Shown: positions 1-9,612, numbered from the stretch's first letter. The stretch: DNA of 64,000 nt from Synechococcus sp. PROS-U-1 (GCF_014279755.1 NZ_CP047951.1:2480001-2544000); one strand, 5' to 3'. The notes: generated from the sequence alone by a model not told the origin. Program-made: numbers and translations.

Positions 1-840
1 TACGGCTGGACCAGCGACATCATCTCCGCGGTGCGCTGGGCCGCTGACAGGGGCGCGGACGTAATCAACATGTCTCTCGGCGGCGGGGGCTACAGCCAGG
101 CCATGGCTGATGCCATCAGCTACGCCACAGGACAAGGAAGCGTTGTTGTAATGGCGGCGGGCAACTCCGGTGGAAGCTCACCGGACTATCCAGCCGCCCA
201 TGCCATCAACCAAGGCATCGCCGTGGGTGCTGTTGATCAGAACCGGGCACTGGCTGGATTTTCCAATCGAGCCGGCAGCACTGAGCTGGATTACGTCACG
301 GCACCAGGAGTAAACATCTATTCAGCCGTTCCGGGAGGTGGCTACAGCAACGCGAACGGCACGTCGATGGCCGCACCCCACGTCGCCGGTGTCGCTGGCC
401 TGCTGAAGGGCCATGACCGCAATCTCTCACCATCAAGCATTGAAGATCTGCTCACCGGCTCGGCCAGCAACTCCAGTGCCAGCAGTTCCGTGAGCAACTC
501 TCGAGCTTCAGGCGCCTGGAGATCACAAGACACAATCACCGCACAGACCCTGAGCGACTTTCAAGATCACGAACTGAGCGGAACCCTGATCGCCAGCATT
601 GATGGCAATAGCAAGGAGCGGCGTTCCACGCTCCGACAGCTCAAAAGGGGGGTGCGCAACAACAATGCGGCCTACAACGGTCTAGACCACGTCAAGGTCG
701 TTGACGCCAGCAGGAACAGCTTTGCAGTGCTTGAACTCTCCGATGCGCGAACGGTGGATCAACGATCACTTCTCAGCAACCTTCTGGCCAGTGATCAGTT
801 CCATTACTTTGAAGTTGAACAGAAGTTTTCGATCGTCTGA
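1..840 (+). CDS. S8 subtilisin-like serine protease, 3' part
   Basis: The reading frame is open from the first base, so the 5' end lies outside the window. Visible are the subtilase oxyanion region (AAGNSGGSSPDYPAA) and the catalytic serine block (NGTSMAAPHVAGVAGLL); the catalytic Asp and His would be upstream. After the protease fold comes a Ser/Asn-rich linker and about 110 residues without a family I recognise, ending in FSIV. Subtilases of this kind are usually exported or cell-surface enzymes, but no signal peptide can be judged here. The next gene starts 3 bases after the stop. Confidence 0.85.
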   Translation, partial: YGWTSDIISAVRWAADRGADVINMSLGGGGYSQAMADAISYATGQGSVVVMAAGNSGGSSPDYPAAHAINQGIAVGAVDQNRALAGFSNRAGSTELDYVTAPGVNIYSAVPGGGYSNANGTSMAAPHVAGVAGLLKGHDRNLSPSSIEDLLTGSASNSSASSSVSNSRASGAWRSQDTITAQTLSDFQDHELSGTLIASIDGNSKERRSTLRQLKRGVRNNNAAYNGLDHVKVVDASRNSFAVLELSDARTVDQRSLLSNLLASDQFHYFEVEQKFSIV

Positions 841-843
841 GCC

Positions 844-1698
844 ATGACCTCAGTGGCCGTTCTGGGCACAGGGCTCCTCGGAACGGCCATCGCCACGCGA
901 TTGCTACACCAGGGGCTCAATGTCCACGTTTGGAATCGTGACTCCTCCCGCATCGCCCCCTTGGCAGCGATGGGAGCCAACGTCATCGACGATCTAGAGC
1001 AGGTTGTCGAAAATCACCGGCCAATCATCACCGTCTTGCGGGATGCATCAGCGACAACCTCCGTGATTGACGGGGTTGGACATCTGCAGGGATCAACGGT
1101 GATCCCGATGGGAACCATGGGCGTGGAAGAAAGCCGCAACCTCGCCAAGCATGTGGCGGGTCAGGGCGGGAGTTATCTGGAAGCGCCGGTTCTCGGGAGC
1201 CGCCCCCAGGCTTTAAACGGCACCCTGCTGGTGATGGCTGGCGGTGAAGCCCTCGACTTCAATCAACAGCACGAGCTTCTGACTCACCTCGCGGAACAGC
1301 CAATGCACGTGGGCCCGGTGGGCAGTGGTGCCGCCACCAAGCTTGCACTGAATCAAATGATCGCCAGCCTCACCCACAGCTTTTCACTCTCGATCCGCTT
1401 GATTCAGCAGAGCGGTGTTCCGGTGGAGACCTTCATGAAGATCCTGCGCCCCTCTGCGCTCTACGCACCAACCTTCGACAAAAAACTCCAGCGCATGCTG
1501 GATCAGCACTACAGCGATCCCAATTTCAGCACCGCGCTCCTGCGCAAGGATCTCCGGCTGTTCCTGGAGGAAGCCGCTGCAGCGGGGCTTCAAACCAATG
1601 GACTTCAGGGCCTTGCCACACTTCTGGAGGATGCGCAGGGAGGTGACCTGGATGATCAGGACTATTGCGCGCTTCACGAACTCACCGTCCTGAGATGA
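844..1698 (+). CDS. NAD(P)-dependent beta-hydroxyacid dehydrogenase family oxidoreductase
   Basis: A 284-residue protein with an N-terminal Rossmann motif ([15 protein letters not shown], residues about 5-19) and the family's catalytic-lysine segment [14 protein letters not shown] near residue 165. This matches the 3-hydroxyisobutyrate dehydrogenase / 6-phosphogluconate-dehydrogenase-like superfamily, which reduces or oxidises small hydroxyacids or semialdehydes. The substrate cannot be told; a glyoxylate or succinic semialdehyde reductase is an alternative. It overlaps queC by 4 bases (ATGA) and is probably co-transcribed with it. Confidence 0.8.
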   Translation: MTSVAVLGTGLLGTAIATRLLHQGLNVHVWNRDSSRIAPLAAMGANVIDDLEQVVENHRPIITVLRDASATTSVIDGVGHLQGSTVIPMGTMGVEESRNLAKHVAGQGGSYLEAPVLGSRPQALNGTLLVMAGGEALDFNQQHELLTHLAEQPMHVGPVGSGAATKLALNQMIASLTHSFSLSIRLIQQSGVPVETFMKILRPSALYAPTFDKKLQRMLDQHYSDPNFSTALLRKDLRLFLEEAAAAGLQTNGLQGLATLLEDAQGGDLDDQDYCALHELTVLR

Positions 1699-2375
1699 GT
1701 CAACGCACTGCGATCGCGCTGCTCTCGGGTGGGCTGGATTCCGCCACGGCTGCAGCCCTTGCCCTTGAGCAAGGCGACCGCGTCATTGGCCTCTCCTTCG
1801 ACTACGGCCAGCGACACCGGCGCGAACTGGAGGCCGCTGCAGCCATTGCCGACCGTCTTGGCCTCGACGAACATCACTGCATCGCGGTGAATCTGGCCAG
1901 CTGGGGAGGCTCAGCCCTGACCGACGCCAGCATCTCCATTCCGACCCATGGCGTCGAGGACGGCTGCATCCCGCCCACCTATGTACCCGGGCGCAACACC
2001 GTGTTTATTTCCATTGGCCTCAGCCTGGCTGAGGCTCGCGGGGCCGAACGGTTGGTTCTTGGCGTCAATGCAATCGACTACTCGGGATACCCAGACTGTC
2101 GACCCGACTACCTCCAGGCCTTCCAGGCTCTGGCGAACCTGGCCAGTAAGGCCGGTCGAGAAGGTCACGGCGCCCAGCTCTGGGCACCCCTTGTGCAGTG
2201 GAGCAAGGTTCGCATCGTCGAAGAAGCCCTTCGCCTGGGTGTTCCCATCGCGGCAACCTGGAGCTGCTACAGCGGCGGAATAACCCCATGCGGTGTCTGT
2301 GACAGCTGCCGCATTCGAGATGCAGCACTGCGCGACGCAGGACGGGCCGATCTCTGCAGTCAGGCGATCGAATGA
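1695..2375 (+). CDS. queC: 7-cyano-7-deazaguanine (preQ0) synthase QueC
   Basis: QueC converts 7-carboxy-7-deazaguanine to preQ0 with ATP and ammonia in the queuosine pathway. The PP-loop ATP site SGGLDSATA lies at the N-terminus and a zinc-binding cysteine cluster ([15 protein letters not shown]) near the C-terminus; 226 residues is normal for the family. I chose the ATG at 1695, overlapping the previous stop, because the fold begins at once after it; an upstream ATG at 1665 would add residues unlike the family. The 3' end overlaps pabB by 4 bases. Confidence 0.93.
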   Translation: MSQRTAIALLSGGLDSATAAALALEQGDRVIGLSFDYGQRHRRELEAAAAIADRLGLDEHHCIAVNLASWGGSALTDASISIPTHGVEDGCIPPTYVPGRNTVFISIGLSLAEARGAERLVLGVNAIDYSGYPDCRPDYLQAFQALANLASKAGREGHGAQLWAPLVQWSKVRIVEEALRLGVPIAATWSCYSGGITPCGVCDSCRIRDAALRDAGRADLCSQAIE

Positions 2376-3670
2376 TCAGCCCGAAGCGGCTTGAACTGCC
2401 TTGGCAGGAACCCCAAGCCCTGGCCCGCCAACTGGTCCATATCTATGGGGAGCAAGGCCTGATCTGGCTGGATGGCGATGGCAGCGACCTCGGCCGCTGG
2501 GCGACGCTGGCGGTGAACCCGCAAGAGACCATCTGCTGCCGGGGACTGCCTGGCGATCCAGATGCCACAGATCCCTTCGCGGCTCTTCGCGGACTATCAC
2601 CAGGACATTGGTGTGGCTGGTTGAGCTACGAAGCCGCCGCCTGGGTGGAACCGGGCAATCCCTGGGCCAGCGATGGGATGGCCACGCTTTGGATCACCCG
2701 TCACGATCCTGTGCTGCGTTTTGATTTGCAGCACCGCAAAGTCTGGATCGAAGCGACAACAACTGAAGCGCTGCAGACCCTGTCCGAGACACTCAGCCAA
2801 CTCGTCCCGCCGTCCACGAAGCAAGTGAAGGGCATCCCACTGGGGGCATGGCATCACCACACACCGGTTCCCAGTTATGCCGCCGGCGTGAAACGCATCC
2901 AGAACCTGATCGCGGCGGGCGACCTGTTCCAGGCCAACCTCACCGCCTGCTGCAGCACACCCTGGCCTCCAGGGACCAGCAGCATCGATCTGTTTCTCAA
3001 ACTGCGCCGGGCCTGCCCCGCCCCGTTTGCGGGCTTGATGATCACAGGGCACGAGGAAGCACTGCTCTCCGCATCCCCGGAACGGTTCCTCCAGATGAAC
3101 CGCAATGGCGTTGTGCAAACCCGCCCGATCAAAGGCACCCGCCCCCGTCATTCGCTGCCCGAACGCGACGCCGAACTCGCTGCAGAACTGGTGAGCAGCG
3201 ACAAAGACCGCGCCGAGAACGTGATGATTGTGGATCTGTTGCGCAATGACCTCGGCCGGGTATGCCAACCGGGCTCGATCCGCGTCCCCCAACTGGTTGG
3301 TCTCGAGAGTTACTCCGCCGTGCACCACCTCACGTCCGTTGTTGAGGGCCAGTTGCAGGACGGCCTGAACTGGGTTGACTTACTCCAGGCCTGCTGGCCG
3401 GGGGGTTCGATCAGTGGTGCACCAAAATTGCGGGCCTGCCAACGCCTGCACGCACTGGAACCCACCAGCCGCGGCCCCTATTGCGGCTCGATTCTGCGGA
3501 TCGATTGGGATGGCACCTTCGACAGCAACATCCTGATCCGCTCCGTCCTGCGCGAGGGAGACACCCTGCGCGCCCATGCCGGCTGCGGGATTGTTGCTGA
3601 CTCAGACCCCGACAGCGAAGCGGAGGAACTGATGTGGAAGATGCAGCCATTGCTGGAGGCTCTGTCATGA
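2372..3670 (+). CDS. pabB: Aminodeoxychorismate synthase component I (PabB)
   Basis: A chorismate-binding enzyme of 432 residues. The catalytic region contains PIKGTRPR (the lysine-bearing form seen in PabB; TrpE usually has PIAGT), [20 protein letters not shown] and [12 protein letters not shown], all typical of the family. With a glutaminase partner it makes 4-amino-4-deoxychorismate for folate. The downstream gene is an aminodeoxychorismate-lyase-like class IV enzyme overlapping by 4 bases, which supports PabB over anthranilate synthase. The glutaminase subunit is not in this window. Confidence 0.85.
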   Translation: MISPKRLELPWQEPQALARQLVHIYGEQGLIWLDGDGSDLGRWATLAVNPQETICCRGLPGDPDATDPFAALRGLSPGHWCGWLSYEAAAWVEPGNPWASDGMATLWITRHDPVLRFDLQHRKVWIEATTTEALQTLSETLSQLVPPSTKQVKGIPLGAWHHHTPVPSYAAGVKRIQNLIAAGDLFQANLTACCSTPWPPGTSSIDLFLKLRRACPAPFAGLMITGHEEALLSASPERFLQMNRNGVVQTRPIKGTRPRHSLPERDAELAAELVSSDKDRAENVMIVDLLRNDLGRVCQPGSIRVPQLVGLESYSAVHHLTSVVEGQLQDGLNWVDLLQACWPGGSISGAPKLRACQRLHALEPTSRGPYCGSILRIDWDGTFDSNILIRSVLREGDTLRAHAGCGIVADSDPDSEAEELMWKMQPLLEALS

Positions 3671-4479
3671 GCACATCCATTGCCTGGATCGACGGCCACT
3701 GGGGAACCGCAGCAGCTCTGAGCCTTCCTCTCGACGACCGCGGAGTGCTGTTGGCCGACGGCCTTTTCGAAACCGTGCTGATCCGCAACGGACAGCCGCA
3801 GCTCCTGCATGAACATCTGCAGCGATGGACGAACAGTGCTGCGCTGCTGGGCATGGACCCACCCCCGCAGCACAACGAGCTGGAGCCTTTAATTCAAGAA
3901 GCGATTCAACGCATTCAGCTGAACGAAAGCGATGGGGCCCTACGCCTCAACTGGAGTCGAGGCAGCACGGAACAGCGCGGCATCGCGCTGCCGAACTCCA
4001 GCATCCATCGCTTCTGGCTCGGCCTGCACCCTTGCAGCGCGGTTTTCACACCAGTAACCACAATCACCAGTCGCCATGAGCACCGCAATGCCTCCAGCCG
4101 ACTGAGCCGTTGCAAGACATTCGCCTATGGGCAAGCCATCCAGGCCCGCAGGGAAGCGCAGGACCAAGGCGTTGACGATGCTCTGCTCTTAAATACAGCA
4201 GGAGCCATGTGCTGTGGAACGACAGCCAACCTGATGATCAGGCGTCGCGGACAGTGGCTCACCCCAGCACTCAGCAGCGGCTGTCTTCCGGGGGTGATGC
4301 GGGGCCGTGCTCTGGCCCAGGGGCTGGCGGTAGAAACTGAGCTGACGGCAGAGTTCGAAGCAAATGATCAAGCCGTTCTGATCAACAGCCTCAGCTGCCG
4401 GCCGATCGCGGCCCACAACGGCAGGCCCATGGCCGCAACGACGCGTGCGTTGGAGCTATGGCACTCCCTGCTCGACTGA
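3667..4479 (+). CDS. pabC: Class IV aminotransferase fold protein, probable aminodeoxychorismate lyase (PabC)
   Basis: A 270-residue PLP enzyme. The probable PLP lysine sits in SRCKTFAYGQ, followed by GVDDALLLN, GTTANLMI and SGCLPGVMRG, the usual class IV landmarks. The start at 3667 overlaps the pabB stop (ATGA); an earlier in-frame ATG at 3634 lies inside pabB. Its place directly after pabB points to 4-amino-4-deoxychorismate lyase, giving 4-aminobenzoate. A D-amino-acid or branched-chain aminotransferase is the main alternative on sequence alone. It abuts convergent gpgP with no spacer. Confidence 0.75.
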   Translation: MSTSIAWIDGHWGTAAALSLPLDDRGVLLADGLFETVLIRNGQPQLLHEHLQRWTNSAALLGMDPPPQHNELEPLIQEAIQRIQLNESDGALRLNWSRGSTEQRGIALPNSSIHRFWLGLHPCSAVFTPVTTITSRHEHRNASSRLSRCKTFAYGQAIQARREAQDQGVDDALLLNTAGAMCCGTTANLMIRRRGQWLTPALSSGCLPGVMRGRALAQGLAVETELTAEFEANDQAVLINSLSCRPIAAHNGRPMAATTRALELWHSLLD

Positions 4480-5292
4480 TCAGGGGGAGCCAGCAACCGC
4501 CTCGATCCTGAGAATCCGGCGCACAGCCTCATCCCAACCTATGGCATGGGGGGCTCCGGCCAACTGAAATCGTCCTGAGGCGATGCCGGAACACAACTCC
4601 GGGTGGGGGCCGTCAGGCCCAGGAACCACAACAGCGACGTCGGCCACCTCGAGCAGCGGCAGATCGTTGGGGGAATCTCCCAAAGCCAAGACCTTCACCT
4701 GCTCGGCTCCCAGATGACGCTTCAGGGTTGCCAAGGCCTTGCCTTTGCTGATGTCCGGACCCAATAGATGCCCCATTCGGTTGCCCTGCACCACCGTGAG
4801 GCCCATCCCCTGCGCCAGAGCCTGAAGTCGACACCGACCCTCCGCAGAGGGCGGGACAAAGGGCACGCTGCAACAGCGTCGCTGCGCCTGGCGCAAGGAT
4901 TCACCACCAAGCCCTAACAACTGCAGACCTTCCTCTTCGCTGAGTTCATCCAAAGGACGAAGAGGCTCTCCAAGCTCGTTCTGGAGACACTGCAACCGAG
5001 GCTTCAGCTCGGTCCAACCGGGGCCCAGCGGCAACTCCCAGGCATCTCCATCAAAGGTTTCACCGTGAACCGCGCCACCGTTTTCAACGATGTATGGGTC
5101 ATGAAGGCTCGCTTTTGCGCGAAAGACACGCACTTCCTCCGCCGTTTTGCTGGTGCATGGAATCACAGGGATCCTGAGCTCTTGCAGCTGGCGGAGAAGA
5201 TCCTTCGCCGGCGACCAGTCGTAGGTGTGATCCAACAAGGTGCCGTCGAGATCGGTCACCACCCACCACGTCGACTCGACACTCGCGGTCAT
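4480..5292 (-). CDS. gpgP: Glucosyl-3-phosphoglycerate phosphatase (HAD family, MpgP-like)
   Basis: HAD-superfamily phosphatase of 270 residues with motif I DLDGTLLDH (nucleophile D14, D16), motif II CTSKTAEEV and motif IV ALGDSPNDLPLLEVAD. This is the mannosyl-/glucosyl-3-phosphoglycerate phosphatase type, which gives the compatible solute glucosylglycerate. The nearby GpgS-like glycosyltransferase and GH13 phosphorylase support the glucosyl substrate. I took the ATG at 5292, overlapping the phosphorylase stop (ATGA); a longer frame to 5370 runs into that gene and lacks family features. Confidence 0.82.
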   Translation of the reverse strand: MTASVESTWWVVTDLDGTLLDHTYDWSPAKDLLRQLQELRIPVIPCTSKTAEEVRVFRAKASLHDPYIVENGGAVHGETFDGDAWELPLGPGWTELKPRLQCLQNELGEPLRPLDELSEEEGLQLLGLGGESLRQAQRRCCSVPFVPPSAEGRCRLQALAQGMGLTVVQGNRMGHLLGPDISKGKALATLKRHLGAEQVKVLALGDSPNDLPLLEVADVAVVVPGPDGPHPELCSGIASGRFQLAGAPHAIGWDEAVRRILRIEAVAGSP

Positions 5293-7028
5293 GGCTGTAC
5301 CAACCAATGCACCGCGTAAGGCTCTAGCGAATGCAACTGATGTGGTGCAAAGACATGACCGCTCAGGCAATCGGCCCAGGGCTGGTTCACATCACCGCCC
5401 AGACGACTGAGGCGCAAACTCAGGCGCGATGCCGTCATGTTGTGAACAGCCACCAACGTTTCCCCCCCATAGGAACGCTGCAGGATGACGCGATCAAGGC
5501 GGTCAGCGCTCAGCACCTGCATGGGGGCATCAGGATGCAAGGCCAGATGAACAGCCCTTTCGGCAAGCGCCCGCTTCAGCAACGGAAGCAGCGCCGATGC
5601 ATCGGCATCAGGGTCCGCCAGGCGTCGCTCCAAGGCCTGGGCCGTGAATTGGGGCCGATTGAGATCCCGTCGATGACCCGTCCGACGAAAACGAGTTAGA
5701 TCATTGGGAGCCGCCAAAAGCGCCGGCAGATAAAAAGCGGGCACCCCTGGCAAAGCCAGGATCATGAGTTGGGTGAGCAGAAACCGCTCCCGTTGGAGAT
5801 AGGTGGGATCAATCCCCCCATCCGCCATGGCACTCCACCAACTGATGTTGATCTCGTAGGGAACTTCTTCCCCAGAACTGAGCATCCTGTGGCTGACCAA
5901 TCCACCCCGTTGCTCACAGCCGATCAACAGTTGAAGCAAACGTTTCTGGGACATCAGTCCCTCCAGCGGCCTTAAGCCGATGCCGTCATGACAGGCGGTG
6001 AAGTTGAGCAACCCCGTCTGCTGCGGAAGGTCGGGCCATCGACTTAACCAGGCATTCAGGAGATCGGCCCGACCACTGACGCTGGCCTCCAGCAGCAAGG
6101 GCGGCAGTGGAAAGTTGTAGGCCAGATGCGCTTCATCACCACTTCTCAGGTACGAGAGGTTTTCCTGCTCCGGCACGTTGGTCTCGGTGACCACAACGCC
6201 ATCCGGTCCCACCTGATCGAGGAGCAGGCGAAGCACCTGGACCAGTTGATGCGCCTCAGGCAGATGAATGCAAGAGGTGTTGGGCTGCTTCCAGACAAAA
6301 CCCACTGCATCCAGACGAATCCAACGCACCCCATGCCGGGCCATGCGCTGCATCAGACGGGCAAAGCCCAGCAGCACCTCCGCACTGCGCCAGTTGAGAT
6401 CCACCTGATCGGGGCCAAAGGTGGTCCAGACCTGACGCGCACCTTTGGGCCCCCTCAACTGCGTGAACAGATTGGAGCTGCGAGGACGAACGACATCCGA
6501 CCAACAGGGATCGGGAGCAGCCTCCAGCACACAAGAGCGACCGGGATCTTCATCCCGCATGAACTGCTGCACCCAAGGATGAGACGCCGACACGTGATTG
6601 AGAACGAGATCGGCCATAAGCCGTCTCCCCTGGGCCAGGGCGGCAAGGTCGCTCCAATCGCCGAAACGCTTCTCAAGAGACATATGGCTGGCCACCGCAA
6701 AACCTCCATCACTGGTGGATTGCAGGAACGGCAACACATGAATCACTGGTGCAAAGGGGTGCAGATGGCGATTCACAAAGGACTTCAAGGCTTGAAGACC
6801 AGGCACACCGTCATCACCAATCGTGTCGGCGTAGGTGATCAAGACCACAGCGCGGCCATCCCAACGCTCAACGCGTCGCACTGCATCTGTCTCGGTATCG
6901 CCATCTGCAGACGATTCGCTCAAGATCTGCAGCAATTGCGACGACAACTCCTTGCCATCCCCGGAAGAATCATTCGGGTACAAATTGCCAAGCAGGTTCC
7001 GCAGCGTCTCTTCGCGCGGGGGCTGCAT
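5289..7028 (-). CDS. GH13 (subfamily 18-like) glycoside phosphorylase, sucrose phosphorylase or glucosylglycerate phosphorylase
   Basis: An alpha-amylase-superfamily enzyme of 579 residues. The nucleophile region RLDAVGF, the acid/base region VVTETNVPEQENLSYL and the third-acid region FTACHDGIGLRPLEG are present, in the style of sucrose phosphorylases. The start at 7028 has a strong AGGAGG six bases upstream, so it is preferred over GTG at 7046. Cyanobacterial members are often annotated as sucrose phosphorylase; because it forms a 4-base-overlap operon with gpgP and is divergent from gpgS, phosphorolysis of glucosylglycerate to glucose-1-phosphate is the more likely role. That choice is inference. 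Confidence 0.75.
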   Translation of the reverse strand: MQPPREETLRNLLGNLYPNDSSGDGKELSSQLLQILSESSADGDTETDAVRRVERWDGRAVVLITYADTIGDDGVPGLQALKSFVNRHLHPFAPVIHVLPFLQSTSDGGFAVASHMSLEKRFGDWSDLAALAQGRRLMADLVLNHVSASHPWVQQFMRDEDPGRSCVLEAAPDPCWSDVVRPRSSNLFTQLRGPKGARQVWTTFGPDQVDLNWRSAEVLLGFARLMQRMARHGVRWIRLDAVGFVWKQPNTSCIHLPEAHQLVQVLRLLLDQVGPDGVVVTETNVPEQENLSYLRSGDEAHLAYNFPLPPLLLEASVSGRADLLNAWLSRWPDLPQQTGLLNFTACHDGIGLRPLEGLMSQKRLLQLLIGCEQRGGLVSHRMLSSGEEVPYEINISWWSAMADGGIDPTYLQRERFLLTQLMILALPGVPAFYLPALLAAPNDLTRFRRTGHRRDLNRPQFTAQALERRLADPDADASALLPLLKRALAERAVHLALHPDAPMQVLSADRLDRVILQRSYGGETLVAVHNMTASRLSLRLSRLGGDVNQPWADCLSGHVFAPHQLHSLEPYAVHWLVQP

Positions 7029-7097
7029 TGCCTTCCTCCTCAACACCGTTCAGGTATGGGGCAGGACTCTGACCTCTGTTGTTGCATCGAACACCAC

Positions 7098-8375
7098 ATG
7101 GATTTTCAGCAGGGCCTGATAAGCACCGTTCACGACTACAGCTTGGGCAATCTTGATGCAGTTGCCTTTAACCAGGAGTTGAGTCAGCGACCCACAACGC
7201 TGCTGATCCCCTGCTTGATGGAAGAATTCAGCCGCCCGGCCCTCGGCCTGATCCGAGACACGCTCTCTGGACTAAAGGGCCTCAACGAGCTGGTGGTGGC
7301 GCTGGCGGCCAAAAGCCCCGAAGACGTCAAAGCAGCAGAACAGTTTTTTGAAGGGATGCCGTTCCCCGTACGGGTGCACTGGACCAACGGCCCCGCGGTT
7401 CGGGAGCTACTCGAATCCGTCGGCGACCTGGGGCTCGATGTGACCGGCCCACCAGGCAAAGGATGGGCCGTCTGGCAGGGGCTGGGGGTGGCATGCCAAA
7501 ACGCTGAGGTCGTTGGCCTGTTCGATGCCGACATCAGAACCTTTGGATCGGCGTATCCGGAGCGCATGCTTCGCCCCTTGCTCGATCGATCCCACGGCAT
7601 GGCCTATGTCAAAGCCTTCTACAGCCGCCTTTCCCTTGAGACCCAGGCGCTTCAAGGGCGCGCCACCCGCTTGTTTGTAGGCCCGTTGCTGGCCAGTCTG
7701 GAACAGATTTTCGGACCGCTCCCCTACCTGGCTTACCTGCAGTCATTCCGCTACCCCCTCGCTGGCGAATTCGCCTTCACCACAGATTTGGCGATGAATC
7801 TGCGGATCCCATCGGACTGGGGACTAGAGGTCGGCTTGCTATCAGAGGTCTACCGCCACGTGGCACCGAGCCGAATTGCTCAGGTTGATCTGGGATTGTT
7901 CGACCACAAACACAAAGAACTGGGGCAGCAACCGACAGAGGGCTTGCAACGCATGGCCGGCGAAATTTTTGGCACGGTCTTACGCGGCCTGATGGAACAT
8001 GAAGGCTGCGTGATGTCGATGGATCAACTGCCGACGCTGGAAGTGCTCTATCGACGCGTTGGCGAAGATCGCGTGCGTCAGTTCGGTCTCGACTCAGCGA
8101 TCAACCGACTGCCCTACGACCGTCATGGCGAGGAACTGGCTGTTCAGAACTTTGCAGGCCTCTTACGGCCTGGTCTTGCAAAACTGATGCAGGCACCTAT
8201 TGCGCATCAACTGCCCAGCTGGTCGCGGCTTCGGAGCTGCAATTCGGCGTTACAAGCTGATCTGGCTGCAGCGGGACAAGCTGATCGAGGATCCCAGATC
8301 TTGAGAGGGGATCAGCCATCCTTAAAACGACCCAACCACAACCCGCAGCTCCTTTCTCCTGAGATCGCCGCGTAA
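7098..8375 (+). CDS. gpgS: Glucosyl-3-phosphoglycerate synthase (GpgS-like glycosyltransferase)
   Basis: A 425-residue GT-A glycosyltransferase with the metal/nucleotide motif FDADIRTF, a GKGWAVWQGL segment that corresponds to GKGxAxW in GpgS proteins, and AGEFAF downstream. It transfers glucose from an NDP-glucose to 3-phosphoglycerate; GpgP then removes the phosphate. The frame is open far upstream on the strand opposite the phosphorylase, but the family-like sequence begins around the ATG at 7098. The start is 69 bases from the divergent phosphorylase gene, so the two promoters must share a very short region. The last ~40 residues are low in family similarity. Confidence 0.85.
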   Translation: MDFQQGLISTVHDYSLGNLDAVAFNQELSQRPTTLLIPCLMEEFSRPALGLIRDTLSGLKGLNELVVALAAKSPEDVKAAEQFFEGMPFPVRVHWTNGPAVRELLESVGDLGLDVTGPPGKGWAVWQGLGVACQNAEVVGLFDADIRTFGSAYPERMLRPLLDRSHGMAYVKAFYSRLSLETQALQGRATRLFVGPLLASLEQIFGPLPYLAYLQSFRYPLAGEFAFTTDLAMNLRIPSDWGLEVGLLSEVYRHVAPSRIAQVDLGLFDHKHKELGQQPTEGLQRMAGEIFGTVLRGLMEHEGCVMSMDQLPTLEVLYRRVGEDRVRQFGLDSAINRLPYDRHGEELAVQNFAGLLRPGLAKLMQAPIAHQLPSWSRLRSCNSALQADLAAAGQADRGSQILRGDQPSLKRPNHNPQLLSPEIAA

Positions 8376-8394
8376 AACCAGCCGAGGACCACAC

Positions 8395-8637
8395 TCAGCC
8401 CAACTGTTGCCGCTGCCTCGCCACCCAGGCAGTTGCGGCACGCTGCGAATGCCAAGCCTGGAGCAATCGCTGGGCAAGCATCTGCAATTGCTGAGCGTCA
8501 CTTGTTGAATCGATGGCTCGATTCATGCGCTCAACATCAAACTGCTGAGTAATACTCAAGCTGACTGATTCTTCCACTCTCAATACCTCTATTGACAGAG
8601 CAATGATGCGGAGAGCAAAGAAAAATAATTGTTTCAT
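8395..8637 (-). CDS. Small conserved-looking helical protein, function unknown
   Basis: About 80 residues starting MKQLFFFALRIIALSIE; an alternative upstream start at 8700 would give 101 residues. The C-terminal half (SITQQFDVERMNRAI ... QRLLQAWHSQRAATAWV) looks like an amphipathic two-helix protein. The xxQQFxxxxMxxxI...AQxLL pattern recalls NblA-type phycobilisome degradation adaptors, but the match is weak and marine Synechococcus are generally thought to lack NblA. It is convergent with gpgS, 19 bases away. The 5' end is AT-rich compared with its neighbours. Confidence 0.5.
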   Translation of the reverse strand: MKQLFFFALRIIALSIEVLRVEESVSLSITQQFDVERMNRAIDSTSDAQQLQMLAQRLLQAWHSQRAATAWVARQRQQLG

Positions 8638-8854
8638 CCGAAACGAATTCAGTCGTTTATGTTCACTACGCAACAAAGACTCCCTCTCCCCGAGAGGCAA
8701 AACGTGAACATGAAATTTGTCGCCGCTACTACCGAATCAACAGGCTTTGTATCCCTCCGTCTAAACGAAATCTAAAGGTGTGAGGATTCGGTGACGAAAT
8801 AGACACCTCTCGAACCCCAACACAGCGAAATTGTCAAGCAATGGCTTGACTCAA

Positions 8855-9100
8855 ATGATGGAATGCATCTATCGCAACGACACCGACCGGATGGTGATCG
8901 TGAAGTGCATTGGAACCGATCACTTCTACATAGAAAAAGTGGTGATGCCCACCGAGATGTTTTGGTTTGAAGCTCCCAGGGACGCCAGGCTGGAAATCTG
9001 GAAAATGTCGATCAGCGGCCAGATGCTGCATGTACGAGCCGACGTCAGCGACTACGCCAGAGAAGACGAACCAGTAGCCGAAACCCTCTGGGCGAGCTGA
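8855..9100 (+). CDS. DUF1830 family protein
   Basis: About 81 residues matching the cyanobacterial DUF1830 pattern: CIYRNDTDRMVIVKC, then FYIEKVVMPTEMFWFEAPRDARLEIW (the family's WYFERVVFPGQRLxFEAPxxAxLEI). The function of the family is unknown. The start is uncertain: a TTG at 8831 and ATGs at 8855 and 8858 are all in frame, and none has a good ribosome binding site. It is convergent with the DUF4278 gene, 19 bases away. Confidence 0.75.
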   Translation: MMECIYRNDTDRMVIVKCIGTDHFYIEKVVMPTEMFWFEAPRDARLEIWKMSISGQMLHVRADVSDYAREDEPVAETLWAS

Positions 9101-9119
9101 TCACGACAGACCAACCGCC

Positions 9120-9539
9120 TTAGTACGCAATACCTCGATAAACACGGGTTGACTTGGCCCTCGTGCAATCCAGCTTCAGCAGATCAGCCGTAGCGCGAGA
9201 CCGCACAACACCACGGGGCCGCACAGGAGCACCAGCAGCTTTCACGGGATTGATGCCGAGCAATTCGGCTGTCATGCGAGAGCGAATGACACCTCCCTGT
9301 TGAATCGGAGCACGGTCAAGCCGCTTGGCCTGAAGCGAGCGAACCGGAACACCGCGATACACAAAGCGGTTGTTCTCTTTGGGGCCCTCTAGTTGAAGCA
9401 GCTCCGCTGTGGGAGCCGAGCGAATGACCCGCTTCTCTTGAACAGCTGAGCGATAGACCAGCTGCTTAACAGGAGCTTCAGAGCCGGAAGACAGAGAACC
9501 CCGTTCGTAACGGACTCCGCGGAAGGTGAGAACTGACAT
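9120..9539 (-). CDS. DUF4278 protein with internal repeats
   Basis: A 139-residue protein that begins with LTFRGVRYE and ends with VYRGIAY, the short YRG-x-x-Y element of cyanobacterial DUF4278 proteins. Between them a unit of the form V(I/V)RSxxTA(E/D)LLxL occurs three times (around residues 38, 84 and 111), along with further (V)YRG(V) and VYRS elements, so the protein is built from short degenerate repeats. It is rich in Arg and basic. No known function. A perfect dyad (9613-9628) and a leader hairpin (9557-9580) lie upstream, the hairpin 17 bases from the ATG. Confidence 0.75.
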   Translation of the reverse strand: MSVLTFRGVRYERGSLSSGSEAPVKQLVYRSAVQEKRVIRSAPTAELLQLEGPKENNRFVYRGVPVRSLQAKRLDRAPIQQGGVIRSRMTAELLGINPVKAAGAPVRPRGVVRSRATADLLKLDCTRAKSTRVYRGIAY

Positions 9540-9612
9540 GGCGACGACGGCAAGAGACGAGCCCCCGTTCCTTGGCTCGTTGTAGATGCGCCCTGATCCA
9601 GGGTGAACGCAG

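Noticed and set aside
1708-1717. GCGATCGC (HIP1) octamers such as the one in queC
   Set aside because: Only a few scattered copies inside genes; not an array or a sign of function here.
2597-3328. A 243-codon minus-strand frame inside pabB
   Set aside because: Shadow of pabB, which has all chorismate-binding motifs on the plus strand.
6126-7097. In-frame 5' extension of gpgS opposite the GH13 gene
   Set aside because: The translation is low-complexity (Gln/His/Arg) and unlike GpgS; the opposite strand has a clear enzyme with catalytic motifs and a strong ribosome site.
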